Source: Vibrio mytili (GTDB taxonomy: Bacteria > Pseudomonadota > Gammaproteobacteria > Enterobacterales > Vibrionaceae). Taken from it: 64,000 bases of DNA. Shown here piece after piece: positions 40,543 to 50,348 of the stretch. The stretch lies in the NCBI RefSeq assembly GCF_000830505.1, contig NZ_JXOK01000010.1, forward strand, positions 123,794-187,793, given 5' to 3'. Below the pieces are notes generated by a model. It was not told the origin of the DNA and ran no database searches. It saw only the letters and a program-made list of their open reading frames with translations. Each line of letters opens with the position of its first letter. The first letter of the stretch is position 1. Both the position numbers and the translations under genes were made by a program.

Positions 40543-41592
40543 TTATTTATCATCCTTGATTACAGGTAGTTTTTGACCTAAGCGACTGCTTTCCATTGCG
40601 AGTTCAATCAGCTTGATGTTCCACAGCGCATCTTCAGCTCTAACGGGTGGGACCGTGTTGTGTCGAATCGCTTCCGCCATTTGCAAGAAATAGTGTTGAT
40701 AGCCACCTCTTACTGTGGTGACAACTTCATCATGTTCAGCACCATATAAACACCCATAATTATCTGATGTTTCATCTGCCCAGCTTGGCTCGTTCGGTAA
40801 TACACCTTCAATTAAGCGTGATTCTTGAGGATCTAAACCTAACTTTTCGTAGCTACCTTTGGTTCCTTTAAGTGTAAAACGTTTATTCGGGCCAGCACTA
40901 AATAGATCACCGTGGACAATTGCTACGTGATTCGGGTAGTGCATCACGACATCAAAATAATCCACAGTAGTAGAGCCTTCGCGCATCATTTCGCATACTG
41001 CACTGATTGCGTCAGGTACGCCAAAGAGTTCCAGCGCTTGGTCTATTAAGTGGGAGCCTAAATCGAACAAAATGCCACCGCCGTCGGTTGCTTGTTCTCG
41101 CCAACGCTGACGCACTTCTGGGCGGAAGCGGTCAAAGTGAGATTCAAAATGCTTGATCTCGCCGATATGTTTCTCATCAATAAGCTTCTTGGCTGTTAAG
41201 AAGTCACCATCCCAGCGACGGTTATGATAAACACTTAATACTCGGTTGTTTTCTTTGGCAAGAGTGATAAGCGTTTCGCCATCTTCAACACGCGTAACAA
41301 AAGGTTTTTCAATAATGACATGTTTGCCATTTTCAAGCGCTTGTTTCGCTAAATTGAAATGCACATCGTTTGGTGCCGTGATGATTACCAATTCGGCGTC
41401 TGATTGAGTCAGCAACTCAGATGCTGATACATAGTGCTCAGCACTTGGCCATTCTTTAGAGACTGCCTCACCATTGCTTGTGCTGATGGCTACAAGTTCA
41501 AATTCTGCTAGCGAACTGACAAAAGGGATATGAAAGGTTTTTGCTGAAAATCCGTAACCGATAACGGCGGTTTTTATTGGAGGTAACGTCAT
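40543..41592 (-). CDS. Gfo/Idh/MocA-family oxidoreductase
   Basis: This 349-residue NAD(P)-dependent dehydrogenase has the Rossmann motif GYGFSAKTFHIPF, EKPF (substrate and cofactor Lys) and FDLGSHLIDQAL. It resembles YhhX/YdgJ-type sugar or inositol oxidoreductases. The substrate is unknown. It forms an operon with the UPF0303 gene and is divergent from a DeoR regulator. Confidence 0.88.
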   Translation of the reverse strand: MTLPPIKTAVIGYGFSAKTFHIPFVSSLAEFELVAISTSNGEAVSKEWPSAEHYVSASELLTQSDAELVIITAPNDVHFNLAKQALENGKHVIIEKPFVTRVEDGETLITLAKENNRVLSVYHNRRWDGDFLTAKKLIDEKHIGEIKHFESHFDRFRPEVRQRWREQATDGGGILFDLGSHLIDQALELFGVPDAISAVCEMMREGSTTVDYFDVVMHYPNHVAIVHGDLFSAGPNKRFTLKGTKGSYEKLGLDPQESRLIEGVLPNEPSWADETSDNYGCLYGAEHDEVVTTVRGGYQHYFLQMAEAIRHNTVPPVRAEDALWNIKLIELAMESSRLGQKLPVIKDDK

Positions 41593-41902
41593 AAGATCAA
41601 ACTCTTTATTGGTGTACGAAAGAACACATGTGGTCTGGACTGGCTATCATTAAGAATAGCGGAATATCAACCCACCATCTGTTGTACTTCTCTATTCGGA
41701 TCGCTTACGCATCACGTACGTATGCTTATATATGCGAACGAGTACTTACTATAAAAACCAAATATTGCACGTGTTTATACGTAGTATCAAGCTTTAAAGC
41801 GATACTTTTAGGAGGTTGGCGTGTCTTTTTTAAGTGATAGTACGTGTATGCAAGTGTTTCATCCGTTACACTAGGAGCAATTCAAGTAAGGCGTGATTAC
41901 CG
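41593..41902. other. Divergent promoter region, 310 bp
   Basis: Between the oxidoreductase (-) and the DeoR regulator (+). I find no clear inverted repeat or ORF with a ribosome site. Confidence 0.45.
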
Positions 41903-42658
41903 ATGACTCAAGAAGAACGTTTGATAGAGATAGAAGCGCATATTAAAACCCACGGCAAAATTACAATTGACGCGATTTGTCAGCGTTACGATATCTCTTA
42001 CGATTCTGCGCGGCGCGATCTGGTCAAGCTGTCTGACCATCCTGGAATTTTACGTATTCGAGGCGGGGCTATTTTAGATGATAAAAAGGTGACTCTTTCA
42101 TTTAGTCAGCGTTCCAAAACCAATCCTATTAAACAAAAGCTTTCTGCATTTGGTGCATCGCTCGTCAAAGAACACGACATCGTATTTTTGGATGCAGGAA
42201 CCACTTGCGCGGCGCTTGCGGAGCAACTTGACGTTCGGTGTAGCGTAATAACAAATTCTCTGGAAGGGCTAAATGCACTCAGCGAAAGCCCGAACGTTAA
42301 GAAGTGCGTGCTTGGTGGAACATTTGATGATTTTTCTCACGCCATACTCGGTGATATTACAACACAGCAGATAAAGAGATATCAGGCAAACAAAGCCTTT
42401 ATTGGTGTCAGTGCCTTATCTGAATCGGGAATTACGACCGATTTAGAATCTGATGCAAATCTAAAGTTAGCGATGGCCAACCAATCAACGCAGGTGATAT
42501 GTATCGCGGAAGAGAGTAAGTTCAATACGCAACTGATGTTTCAATCCTGTTTGTGGTCAGATATCGACTTTGTCGTAACAAACCGTCGTCCTCCGGAGAA
42601 TATCGTAAAACAAATGGAGCATCATGGTGTTGAACTCATTATCGTAAATGTAGGCTAG
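41903..42658 (+). CDS. DeoR-family transcriptional repressor
   Basis: This 251-residue protein has an N-terminal DeoR HTH (ITIDAICQRYDISYDSARRD, then LRIRGGAI) and a C-terminal phosphosugar-binding domain (DAGTTCAALAEQL). Family members repress sugar-use genes until bound by a phosphosugar. The divergent oxidoreductase operon is the probable target. Confidence 0.88.
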   Translation: MTQEERLIEIEAHIKTHGKITIDAICQRYDISYDSARRDLVKLSDHPGILRIRGGAILDDKKVTLSFSQRSKTNPIKQKLSAFGASLVKEHDIVFLDAGTTCAALAEQLDVRCSVITNSLEGLNALSESPNVKKCVLGGTFDDFSHAILGDITTQQIKRYQANKAFIGVSALSESGITTDLESDANLKLAMANQSTQVICIAEESKFNTQLMFQSCLWSDIDFVVTNRRPPENIVKQMEHHGVELIIVNVG

Positions 42659-42818
42659 TGAGCAAGAAACCGCGCTCTTTGGGTTTTAGTGATCTTTTTC
42701 TACGAAGTAAAGTTTTGGGAGACTTGCTGTTTAGCCTAGCGTTAAATTCCAGGAACACTTGAGTTAGAATGGACTAACTTGGAAATGTTTGATGTTAATG
42801 GCTCTGTACTTACCTTCG

Positions 42819-42844
42819 AAAAAAGCACCGTCAGGTGCCTTTTT
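42819..42844. terminator. Bidirectional terminator
   Basis: GCACC / GGTGC arms are flanked by an A-run on the left and a T-run on the right. It ends both the DeoR gene (+) and the PhoD-like gene (-). Confidence 0.85.
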
Positions 42845-42917
42845 CTACTTGGTTGCTCACATGTTTTAAGTTGAGATGAATTGTTTTGGCGTCGGTTGTG
42901 TTCGCCGGTTTAAAAAG

Positions 42918-44399
42918 TTAAAGGATTGGGAAGTTGGGTTTATCTTTAGCCTCAGTTAGCCAGTTCACCCACAGCTTATTGTCATTTCCTTCGAGAAGTG
43001 TAGCGAAATTTCGTGACCGTATGTATTTGTCTGAGCCGAATGGCCTCAACATATCCGTAACAATCTGGTTGTTTTCATCTAAGTGTTCGGTGCGGTCATT
43101 TGTGATAGCACAAATGCCTAGCCACTGCATGTAACTTGGCGCTGGATGAACAATTCCAGATGATACAATCTGGTGCACCGGACGGTTGTTCTCACTGCGC
43201 TGATCTCGAATCACACCCAAGGCACCAACATGTACGTCGCCGGAAAGAATGACGCTACGTCCTTGGCGTCGATTGCCACTTTCGAGTAAGTGCATAATCA
43301 GGCGAGAGCGTTCTCCTTCATGTTCTTTGGCTCGCCAGTGATCTTTCAGGTCGTCGGTCAACTCTTCCTCCCAAGGTGTGGCATCAACAGCGCTCTCGGC
43401 AAAAGAAAAGTCTCGATACACGACAGGGACTGCGCTCAATATAAGCAAATTCGGACTCGTATTCTGCGCTAAATAAGAACTCACCGACTGCCATTGCTCT
43501 GAGCCCATTACCTTAGACAAGCTGCGCTCTGAACGATTATCCAGCACTAAAATATCGTAGTCGCGAAAGGTTAATGTCGCGCCATAGTGAACAATAGGCT
43601 GGGTGTTTAGCTGCATTAGAGAGCGGTTTTGCTTGCCACGAACTTGTAACAGTTCAAAGTGCTTTCGTGCCGAGTGAAAAATTGCTTGGTAAACGTCACA
43701 GGTTTGAATATCCTCTGGATAGCTACCCCAGCCATCAAAGATGTCATGATCATCCCACATCATAATAGATGGGATGGAGGCTAGCATGCTTGCCATGGGC
43801 TCTCTGTTCCAACGGTCTACATACAGTTCACTGTAAAATCGGTCTATCTGCTTGACCATATTTTTTGTGGCGCGGCGTTTTACTTTCTCTTTACGGTCCA
43901 GTTCATTCCAACTTTTAAGCAAAGAGATTTTAGTCCAGATTGCGTCAGCATAGACCTGATCACCTCCCATCAAAAGCAGTGAAAACGGTTCGCGCTTGTG
44001 CTCGGATGCCATGGTTTTCCAGAGTCTAAAGGGCTCGTCGGTAGTGTTCATTAGAGTGAGATCAGAAAAACCATTACACGATGCATAAGCAAATTTTGGT
44101 TTTTCCTTTTCACTGGGCACATAAAAGGACCAACTTTGATTTCCCTGCTGGTCAATCAGCGTCAGTCCATCTTGTTGTAAGGAGTAGTCAATGACATCAG
44201 CACCAGACGTATCAATACTGAGTTCCATGCGCCAAACCTTACCATCGCTGATTTCACCTATTAGCTGTGCTGGTACCGGTTGATGGTTTAGGTAGCTAAC
44301 GTGAACAGAATCGGCTGATTTTTTGGTGACGACCACGACGGTGTAGAGTTGGTCCGACTCCAAACCAAGAATGGGACCAAGGACGAGTTTGTTATGCAT
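42918..44399 (-). CDS. PhoD-like alkaline phosphatase family protein
   Basis: This 493-residue metallophosphoesterase has MGGDQVYADA, WDDHDIFDGWGS and LSGDVHVGALG, which are the metal-binding motifs of the PhoD family. No Tat signal (RR) or other signal peptide is visible, so it may be cytoplasmic, unlike classical PhoD. Substrate unknown. Confidence 0.85.
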   Translation of the reverse strand: MHNKLVLGPILGLESDQLYTVVVVTKKSADSVHVSYLNHQPVPAQLIGEISDGKVWRMELSIDTSGADVIDYSLQQDGLTLIDQQGNQSWSFYVPSEKEKPKFAYASCNGFSDLTLMNTTDEPFRLWKTMASEHKREPFSLLLMGGDQVYADAIWTKISLLKSWNELDRKEKVKRRATKNMVKQIDRFYSELYVDRWNREPMASMLASIPSIMMWDDHDIFDGWGSYPEDIQTCDVYQAIFHSARKHFELLQVRGKQNRSLMQLNTQPIVHYGATLTFRDYDILVLDNRSERSLSKVMGSEQWQSVSSYLAQNTSPNLLILSAVPVVYRDFSFAESAVDATPWEEELTDDLKDHWRAKEHEGERSRLIMHLLESGNRRQGRSVILSGDVHVGALGVIRDQRSENNRPVHQIVSSGIVHPAPSYMQWLGICAITNDRTEHLDENNQIVTDMLRPFGSDKYIRSRNFATLLEGNDNKLWVNWLTEAKDKPNFPIL

Positions 44400-44464
44400 T
44401 GAATCTTCCTTTGATTTATCTGGATCGGCTCATGATGCCAGATCACGTAGTGATACACGTTTGA

Positions 44465-46144
44465 TTACATATTCTGATAGCTTGGACCACCGCCACCTTC
44501 TGGCGTTTTCCAAGTAATGTTCTGAGAAGGATCTTTGATGTCGCAGGTTTTACAGTGGACACAGTTTGTGGCATTGATCTGGAATCTTTTCATACCTTCC
44601 TCCTCAACCACTTCATAGACACCTGCAGGGCAGTAACGCTGACTTGGTTCATCATATATCCCTAAATTGACATCAATTGGAATATGAGGATACGTTAAAA
44701 CGAGGTGACATGGTTGGTTTTCTTCGTGTTGCGTACCAGACAAAAAGACCGATGACGGTTTATCGAAGCTAATGATGCCATCGGGTTTGGGGTATTCGAT
44801 CGAGTGGAATTCTTGTATCGACTTTAATTGCTCATGGTCGAGCTTATTGTCGTAAATGGTCCATGGAAGTGGCTTCTTAAACAAAGGTAGCCATACATTA
44901 TGTTCTAAAGTTGAGAGCGCGCCACCGATAAGATTGCCAAATCGATGGATATTCGAACCAAAGTTGCGGCTTTCTGTTAGCTCTTCATGCAACCATGATG
45001 CGTTGAATCTAGAACGATAATCGGGCTCAGAGACGAATTGCGACGCTGTAGATTGCAGTATTGCATCATGGATGGCTTCTGCTGCTATAAGACCCGATTT
45101 CATCGCGGTATGACACCCTTTAATTTTGGCTACATTGAGTGTTCCTGCATCACAGCCAATCAAAACGCCCCCTGGGAACTGTTGTTTCGGTAGGGAAGAT
45201 ATTCCGCCTTTGGCAATGGCTCGGGCTCCATAAGCGATACGGTGTGCCCCTTCTAAGTGTTGCTTAATCTCAGGGTGATGTTTAAAGCGCTGAAATTCAT
45301 CAAATGGACTCAAATATGGGTTTTGGTAATTCAGATCGATGATGAGTCCAACAGAAATTTGGTTATCGTCCATATGGTAGAGGAAGCCTCCACCACTGGT
45401 GTTGGTCTCACTGAGTGGCCAACCTGCTGTATGTATGACTCGACCCCCTGCGTCCGGATCGTTCGTGTCTGGTCGTTGCCAAATCTCTTTTATCCCCAGA
45501 GCATAATGCTGTGGTTGTCTTCCTTTATCCAAGCCAAATCGTTGAATGAGCTCTTTGCCTAAGTGACCTCGGCACCCTTCAGAAAAGACGGTGTATTTTG
45601 CTTTGAGCTGTATACCTGCTTCAAAGTTTGATTTTGGCTTTCCATGTTTATCTAGCCCCATGTCATTGGTATTAACCCCAGTAACAGTGCCTACATCATC
45701 ATAATTGATACTTGATGCCGCAAAGCCAGGAAACACTTCTACGCCTAATGATTCGGCCTGTTTTGCCAGCCAGCGGCATAAATTGGCAAGACTCATCACA
45801 TAGTTGTTGCCATCATTATGCATTGGTTTGGGCGTAAGAAAATGGGGAACAGTTACATGGTTAAGAGAGGTCGTTAAATAGACTAAAGCATTACTTTTCA
45901 CCTGAGCGGTAAGTGGTGCGTTTTGGTTCTTCCAGTCAGGAAATAACTCGTCTAAAGCTCGGGTCTCAAATACAGCACCTGATAGGATATGAGCGCCTAC
46001 TTCTGCGCCTTTTTCGATCACGCAAATGGAAAGTGGGTCATGCCCATGCTCCTGACGAAGCTGCGCTAACCGACAAGCTGTGCTTAAACCTGCGGGTCCA
46101 GCTCCAACGATCACGACGTCAAACTCCATGCATTCTCGTTCCAT
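44465..46144 (-). CDS. Electron transfer flavoprotein-ubiquinone oxidoreductase
   Basis: ETF-QO passes electrons from reduced ETF to ubiquinone. The 559-residue protein has an FAD-binding GAGPAGLSTACRLA at the N-terminus and a C-terminal 4Fe-4S region (CPAGVYEV, NCVHCKTCDIKDP). GAAGTGAG lies 8 bases before ATG 46144; MEFDVVIVG at 46129 is an alternative start. It is divergent from etfB/etfA with a candidate LiuR-type site between. The pathway is acyl-CoA oxidation, consistent with the 2-oxoacid dehydrogenase operon downstream. Confidence 0.95.
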   Translation of the reverse strand: MERECMEFDVVIVGAGPAGLSTACRLAQLRQEHGHDPLSICVIEKGAEVGAHILSGAVFETRALDELFPDWKNQNAPLTAQVKSNALVYLTTSLNHVTVPHFLTPKPMHNDGNNYVMSLANLCRWLAKQAESLGVEVFPGFAASSINYDDVGTVTGVNTNDMGLDKHGKPKSNFEAGIQLKAKYTVFSEGCRGHLGKELIQRFGLDKGRQPQHYALGIKEIWQRPDTNDPDAGGRVIHTAGWPLSETNTSGGGFLYHMDDNQISVGLIIDLNYQNPYLSPFDEFQRFKHHPEIKQHLEGAHRIAYGARAIAKGGISSLPKQQFPGGVLIGCDAGTLNVAKIKGCHTAMKSGLIAAEAIHDAILQSTASQFVSEPDYRSRFNASWLHEELTESRNFGSNIHRFGNLIGGALSTLEHNVWLPLFKKPLPWTIYDNKLDHEQLKSIQEFHSIEYPKPDGIISFDKPSSVFLSGTQHEENQPCHLVLTYPHIPIDVNLGIYDEPSQRYCPAGVYEVVEEEGMKRFQINATNCVHCKTCDIKDPSQNITWKTPEGGGGPSYQNM

Positions 46145-46238
46145 ATACTCACTTCCATTATTCGTAGGTGATAGTTCTGATAGTTTTCTCTGGGTTAAAA
46201 CGTCACCTCAAAGAAAGCTTAGGCTCAGAGAAAACGAT

Positions 46239-46290
46239 AGCTTAGTTAGAATTGTAGCTCAGTTGACGTAAACGTGAACTAAACTAAGCT
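46239..46290. promoter_or_regulatory. Inverted repeat with LiuR-like core
   Basis: Arms AGCTTAGTT (46239-46247) and AACTAAGCT (46282-46290) surround a near-palindrome TTGACGTAAACGTGAA (46263-46278). The inner element resembles, from memory, the LiuR motif that controls branched-chain amino-acid and ETF genes in gammaproteobacteria. It lies between the divergent ETF-QO and etfBA genes. Confidence 0.4.
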
Positions 46291-46363
46291 GAAATGGCAA
46301 CATACTGAAAATGCGCTAGTGACGATGTTCGTATTACAAACTTTCAGTTTGTGAGGAGGAAAT

Positions 46364-47113
46364 GTGAAGGTACTGGTTGCGGTTAAAAGAGTCATTGATC
46401 CTTACGTAAAAGTAAGAGTTAAATCAGATGGCTCTGGTGTGGAACGCACTAATGTCAAAATGTCGATGAATCCTTTCTGTGAAATCGCAGTAGAGGAGGC
46501 CGTTCGGATGAAAGAAGCCGGAGGGGTAGAAGAAATAATAGTCGTCTCTATTGGCGATACTTCCTGCCAAGAGCAGTTGAGAACCGCCTTAGCACTCGGG
46601 GCGGACAGGGCAATCCATATTGATGTCGCAGAGCCTCCGGAGCCGCTTGCTGTTGCCAAATTATTAAAAGCGGTCATGGAGCAGGAATCGGTTCAACTCG
46701 TGTTGTTAGGTAAGCAATCGATTGATACTGATAATAATCAAGTCGCTCAAATGCTCGCTGCTTTAACTCATCGCCCTCAGGCTACATTTGCTTCTAAAGT
46801 TCTCATGGAAGGGGATTCGGTGATTGTTACAAGAGAAGTCGACGGCGGCTTAGAGACGTTAAAGCTAAATCTTCCTGCTGTGATTAGTACCGATTTACGG
46901 CTGAACGAGCCTCGTTATGCATCATTACCTAACATTATGAAAGCTAAGAAGAAGCCGTTGTCTGTGATGACGCCCGAAATGATTGGGGTGAATGTGCAAT
47001 GCTCTCAACGAATTCTTGAAGTTATGGTGCCACCAGCCCGCAAAGCCGGAGAAATCGTGGGCAGTGTCGATGAGCTGGTGGATAAGTTAAAAAACGAAGC
47101 CAAGGTCATTTAG
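46364..47113 (+). CDS. etfB: Electron transfer flavoprotein subunit beta
   Basis: This 249-residue protein begins at GTG 46364 behind GAGGAGG. It has the ETF-beta pattern ([47 protein letters not shown]). It holds AMP in the ETF heterodimer. etfA follows 5 bp downstream. Confidence 0.95.
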   Translation: MKVLVAVKRVIDPYVKVRVKSDGSGVERTNVKMSMNPFCEIAVEEAVRMKEAGGVEEIIVVSIGDTSCQEQLRTALALGADRAIHIDVAEPPEPLAVAKLLKAVMEQESVQLVLLGKQSIDTDNNQVAQMLAALTHRPQATFASKVLMEGDSVIVTREVDGGLETLKLNLPAVISTDLRLNEPRYASLPNIMKAKKKPLSVMTPEMIGVNVQCSQRILEVMVPPARKAGEIVGSVDELVDKLKNEAKVI

Positions 47114-47118
47114 GGGGC

Positions 47119-48087
47119 ATGATGGATAATCAATCGTTAGCAACACTGGTTGTCGCCGAGCATAATAACACCGAACTTAGTGTCGATACCTTACGTACTA
47201 TCCAAGCTGCGATGCAAATTGCGGATAACCAGAACGCGCTTCCTATCACCGTTTTACTGGCTGGCTATCAGTGTTCGTCAGTTCTTGAAGCGTTGAAATG
47301 TGCAGAGGGTGTCGATGAAATTTTGTGGGTGGACGATAAAGTGTATGAACATTCATTAGCGGAAAACCTTTCTGAATTAACTGTGCAAATCGGAGGAAAC
47401 TTTTCCCATATCCTAGCCCCGGCGAGTACGTTCGGTAAAAACCTGATGCCACGTGTAGCCGCGCTACTGGACGTCGGTCAGCTATCTGATGTCATGATGA
47501 TAGAATCTCTTGATACGGTAATACGTCCCATTTATGCGGGGAATGCATTAGCACGGGTTTGTTCTGATGACCGTGTGAAAGTCATGACGGTGCGCGGTAC
47601 AGCGTTTGATTCAGTGACATTGTCACCTTCTCCAATTGTTAATAAAGTCAATCAGATAGATGCTGTGTGCAAAGCAGAAAATACGGTATTTGTCTCTCAG
47701 CAGAAACCAGAAACGGAGCGTCCAGATTTACTCTCTGCACGCGTTGTAGTATCCGGTGGACGTGGTCTTGGTAGCAAGGAAAGCTTCGCGTTGGTTGAGC
47801 AACTGGCAGACAAACTGGGCGGTGCGATTGGTGCGTCTCGCGCAGCAGTTGATGCCGGGTATGTTTCCAATGATTTGCAAGTTGGTCAGACGGGGAAAAT
47901 TGTTGCACCGGAGTTGTATATCGCCTTGGGAATATCTGGGGCAATACAGCATTTGGCGGGTATGAAAGATTCCAAAGTGATTGTGGCAATAAATAATGAC
48001 CCAGACGCAGCAATTTTTGAAGTGGCGGACTATGGCTTAGTTGGAGATTTATTTGAACTTATGCCGGAACTGTTGGAAAAAGTGTGA
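47119..48087 (+). CDS. etfA: Electron transfer flavoprotein subunit alpha
   Basis: This 322-residue FAD-binding subunit has the C-terminal ETF-alpha signature ([14 protein letters not shown], then [20 protein letters not shown] and [20 protein letters not shown]). ATG 47119 or 47122 follows a GGGGG site. A terminator follows at 48121. Confidence 0.95.
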   Translation: MMDNQSLATLVVAEHNNTELSVDTLRTIQAAMQIADNQNALPITVLLAGYQCSSVLEALKCAEGVDEILWVDDKVYEHSLAENLSELTVQIGGNFSHILAPASTFGKNLMPRVAALLDVGQLSDVMMIESLDTVIRPIYAGNALARVCSDDRVKVMTVRGTAFDSVTLSPSPIVNKVNQIDAVCKAENTVFVSQQKPETERPDLLSARVVVSGGRGLGSKESFALVEQLADKLGGAIGASRAAVDAGYVSNDLQVGQTGKIVAPELYIALGISGAIQHLAGMKDSKVIVAINNDPDAAIFEVADYGLVGDLFELMPELLEKV

Positions 48088-48120
48088 CTAGTGGCCATAC
48101 CTGAAAATCGTTGACGCAGA

Positions 48121-48150
48121 AAGGCTTCCTCATGGGAAGCCTTTTGTTTG
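48121..48150 (+). terminator. Intrinsic terminator after etfA
   Basis: Arms AAGGCTTCC / GGAAGCCTT around a 5-nt loop (48121-48143), then TTTGTTTG. Confidence 0.85.
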
Positions 48151-48173
48151 TATTGAACTTTATTGTATAAAGC

Positions 48174-48228
48174 GTTGATGTACAAAACGTTAATGTATAA
48201 AACGTTGATGTCTCGAACGTTGCTATAC
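48174..48228. repeat. Degenerate 15-bp tandem repeats
   Basis: Units GTTGATGTACAAAAC, GTTAATGTATAAAAC and GTTGATGTCTCGAAC lie in tandem from 48174 to 48218, with a partial fourth unit to 48228. The array reaches into the 3' end of the E2 gene (stop at 48223). Confidence 0.65.
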
Positions 48229-49368
48229 ACTGGGTCTTTGTAAGTGCTGTACCAAAACTTTAGTGAACCGAGCAGCTTCACCCCCTGTGCAAGCGCGGTG
48301 GTCGAAAGTAATCGATAACGGCATCACTTTTACCGAGGTGGCAGCGCCATCTTTGATCATCACTCTTTCAACGATACGGCCAGCGCCCACAATCGCAACT
48401 TGAGGAGGAGAGACTACCGGTGTCGCAAAAATTCCGGCTATAGCGCCGAAGTTAGACAATGTAACGGTCGCATGTTGAAGTTGCTCACGACCAATCTTTC
48501 TATCTCTGATGCCTTTGACTGTTTGATCAATCCAGCGGCGAACATCTTGAGGTTCGTATTCATCTGCATGACGGAGAACAGGCACATATAATCCATGACG
48601 ACTGTCTACCGCGATACCAAGGTTGACCGTATTGTGTACACAACGAGTCATGGTTTCAGCGTCAAACCACGCATTGAGTGCCGGTTCCTGTTGACATGCG
48701 TGGACAATCGCTTGAACAAGGCGAATGCTGATATCTTCGTCTGAACGCCAATTTTCCAACGTTGCTTCTTCTGTGATTGTGACAGCCGCAACATTGTGGT
48801 GTGACTCCGACATGTTGGAGACCATGGTTCGACGCGCTCCTTTTAACACCTCCGTTCCGGGGCGTTGTTTTCCAGCTTCGTCGTATATGTCCGCATCGAT
48901 GATCAAACCATTGGGTCCACTACCTGAAAGGGTATGGAGATCCACACCGAGTTTTTTTGCCAGTAAACGCGCGGATGGTAATGCGGTCACAAGTTTGTCT
49001 GCGGAGTTATTGTGGTCACCGCCAACCCAGAAGTCATCAACATTGACATTGTGATCTTGATGGGAGACTGATCCAACGACGGTGGCAGCATCTGCCTTCT
49101 GCTTACTGACTTCTTCGGGTTGTTGTCCACTTCCGGTATCGTCAATTTCCATAAGCAGCGAGCCAATATCAATAATATCGCCTTCTTCACCGTGACGGCT
49201 GATTACCTTACCTGAATAAGGCGCAGGTACATCGACCGTCGCCTTTGCGGTTTCCACGGTTAGGATAACTTGATCGAGCTGAACGTTATCTCCAACCTCC
49301 ACATGCCACTTAACGATTTCTGACTCAGCGAGACCCTCGCCAAGATCGGGTAGATTAAACGTCTTCAT
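48223..49368 (-). CDS. 2-oxoacid dehydrogenase E2, dihydrolipoamide acyltransferase
   Basis: This 381-residue protein has one lipoyl domain (lipoyl-Lys in VETAKATVDV), an E3/E1-binding domain (SARLLAKKLGVDLHTLSGSG) and an acyltransferase domain ending in the active-site block SITFDHRACTGGEAARF, which has the catalytic His and Asp in DHR. One lipoyl domain and the gene order fit the branched-chain type. ATG 49368 overlaps the E1 beta stop by 4 bp and has GGAGG 7 bases before it. No E3 gene is linked. Confidence 0.93.
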   Translation of the reverse strand: MKTFNLPDLGEGLAESEIVKWHVEVGDNVQLDQVILTVETAKATVDVPAPYSGKVISRHGEEGDIIDIGSLLMEIDDTGSGQQPEEVSKQKADAATVVGSVSHQDHNVNVDDFWVGGDHNNSADKLVTALPSARLLAKKLGVDLHTLSGSGPNGLIIDADIYDEAGKQRPGTEVLKGARRTMVSNMSESHHNVAAVTITEEATLENWRSDEDISIRLVQAIVHACQQEPALNAWFDAETMTRCVHNTVNLGIAVDSRHGLYVPVLRHADEYEPQDVRRWIDQTVKGIRDRKIGREQLQHATVTLSNFGAIAGIFATPVVSPPQVAIVGAGRIVERVMIKDGAATSVKVMPLSITFDHRACTGGEAARFTKVLVQHLQRPSV

Positions 49369-50348
49369 TTCCAATCCTCCACGAGTTCGCGAGCAGCGAG
49401 TACGATGTCTTGTTCCTGTATCATGAAATACTCTTCATTTCGGTAATAAGGCATGATGGTATCCATGCCGGTAACGCGTTTGGGCGGGGCTTTTAACAAA
49501 CACATCGCGTGTTCTGCAGTACGGGCCAAAAGCTCAGAGCCCACACCACAGGTTCTACTTGCTTCATGGACCACTAACAACCGCCCGGTTCTTTCAAGAG
49601 AACGGAAAATGGTGGTGGTATCGATAGGTTTGATACTGGCTAAGTCGATGACTTCTACCTCAATCCCTTGGCTCGAAAGCGTTTGCGCGGCTTGCAGTGA
49701 CTCAACCACACAAGCTCCCCAAGTAACGAGTGTGATGTCGCGACCTTTACGCAGCGTAAAGCACGTGTCCAGTGGTAAGGCTTGACCGTTATCGTTAACT
49801 TCGGATTTGACGGTTCTGTATATACGCTTTGGTTCAAAAAACATGACGGGGTCATTACTGCGAATGGCGGCAAGCAGTAACCCGTATGCCCTTTGAGGGG
49901 AAGAAGGGATGACGACTTTAAACCCAGGAGTATGAGCAAACAGGGCTTCGACACTTTCTGAGTGATGTTCTGGCGCATGAATACCGCCACCGAAAGGAGC
50001 GCGGAACACCGCTGGGCAAGTGAGGCGGCCTCGGGTTCGGTTTCGCATGCGTGCTGCATGACACATCAAATGCTCCATAGCAGGGAAAACAAAGCCTTGG
50101 AATTGAAATTCTGCTACAGGACGTAACCCTTGTGTTGCCATACCAACGGCAACACCACCAATAAGCGCTTCAGCTAATGGTGTGTCAATGACTCGTTTTA
50201 AGCCGTATTTTTGTTTTAACCCAACCGTGGCGCGGAAAACGCCACCGTTATCACCCACATCCTCACCAAGTACAACAACATTCCTGTCGTGTTCCATCTC
50301 ATGATGCAAAGCGAGGTTCACTGCTTCAACTAACGTTAATTCAGCCAT
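49365..50348 (-). CDS. 2-oxoacid dehydrogenase E1 beta
   Basis: This 327-residue thiamine-pyrophosphate-linked subunit has LGEDVGDNGGVFRATVGL, then DTPLAEALIGGVAVGMA, FQFQGFVFPA and a transketolase C-domain (VHEASRTCGVGSELLA). It acts with E1 alpha to decarboxylate a 2-oxoacid, probably branched-chain. The start at 50348 has a GGAGG site and overlaps the end of E1 alpha by 8 bp. Confidence 0.93.
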   Translation of the reverse strand: MAELTLVEAVNLALHHEMEHDRNVVVLGEDVGDNGGVFRATVGLKQKYGLKRVIDTPLAEALIGGVAVGMATQGLRPVAEFQFQGFVFPAMEHLMCHAARMRNRTRGRLTCPAVFRAPFGGGIHAPEHHSESVEALFAHTPGFKVVIPSSPQRAYGLLLAAIRSNDPVMFFEPKRIYRTVKSEVNDNGQALPLDTCFTLRKGRDITLVTWGACVVESLQAAQTLSSQGIEVEVIDLASIKPIDTTTIFRSLERTGRLLVVHEASRTCGVGSELLARTAEHAMCLLKAPPKRVTGMDTIMPYYRNEEYFMIQEQDIVLAARELVEDWK

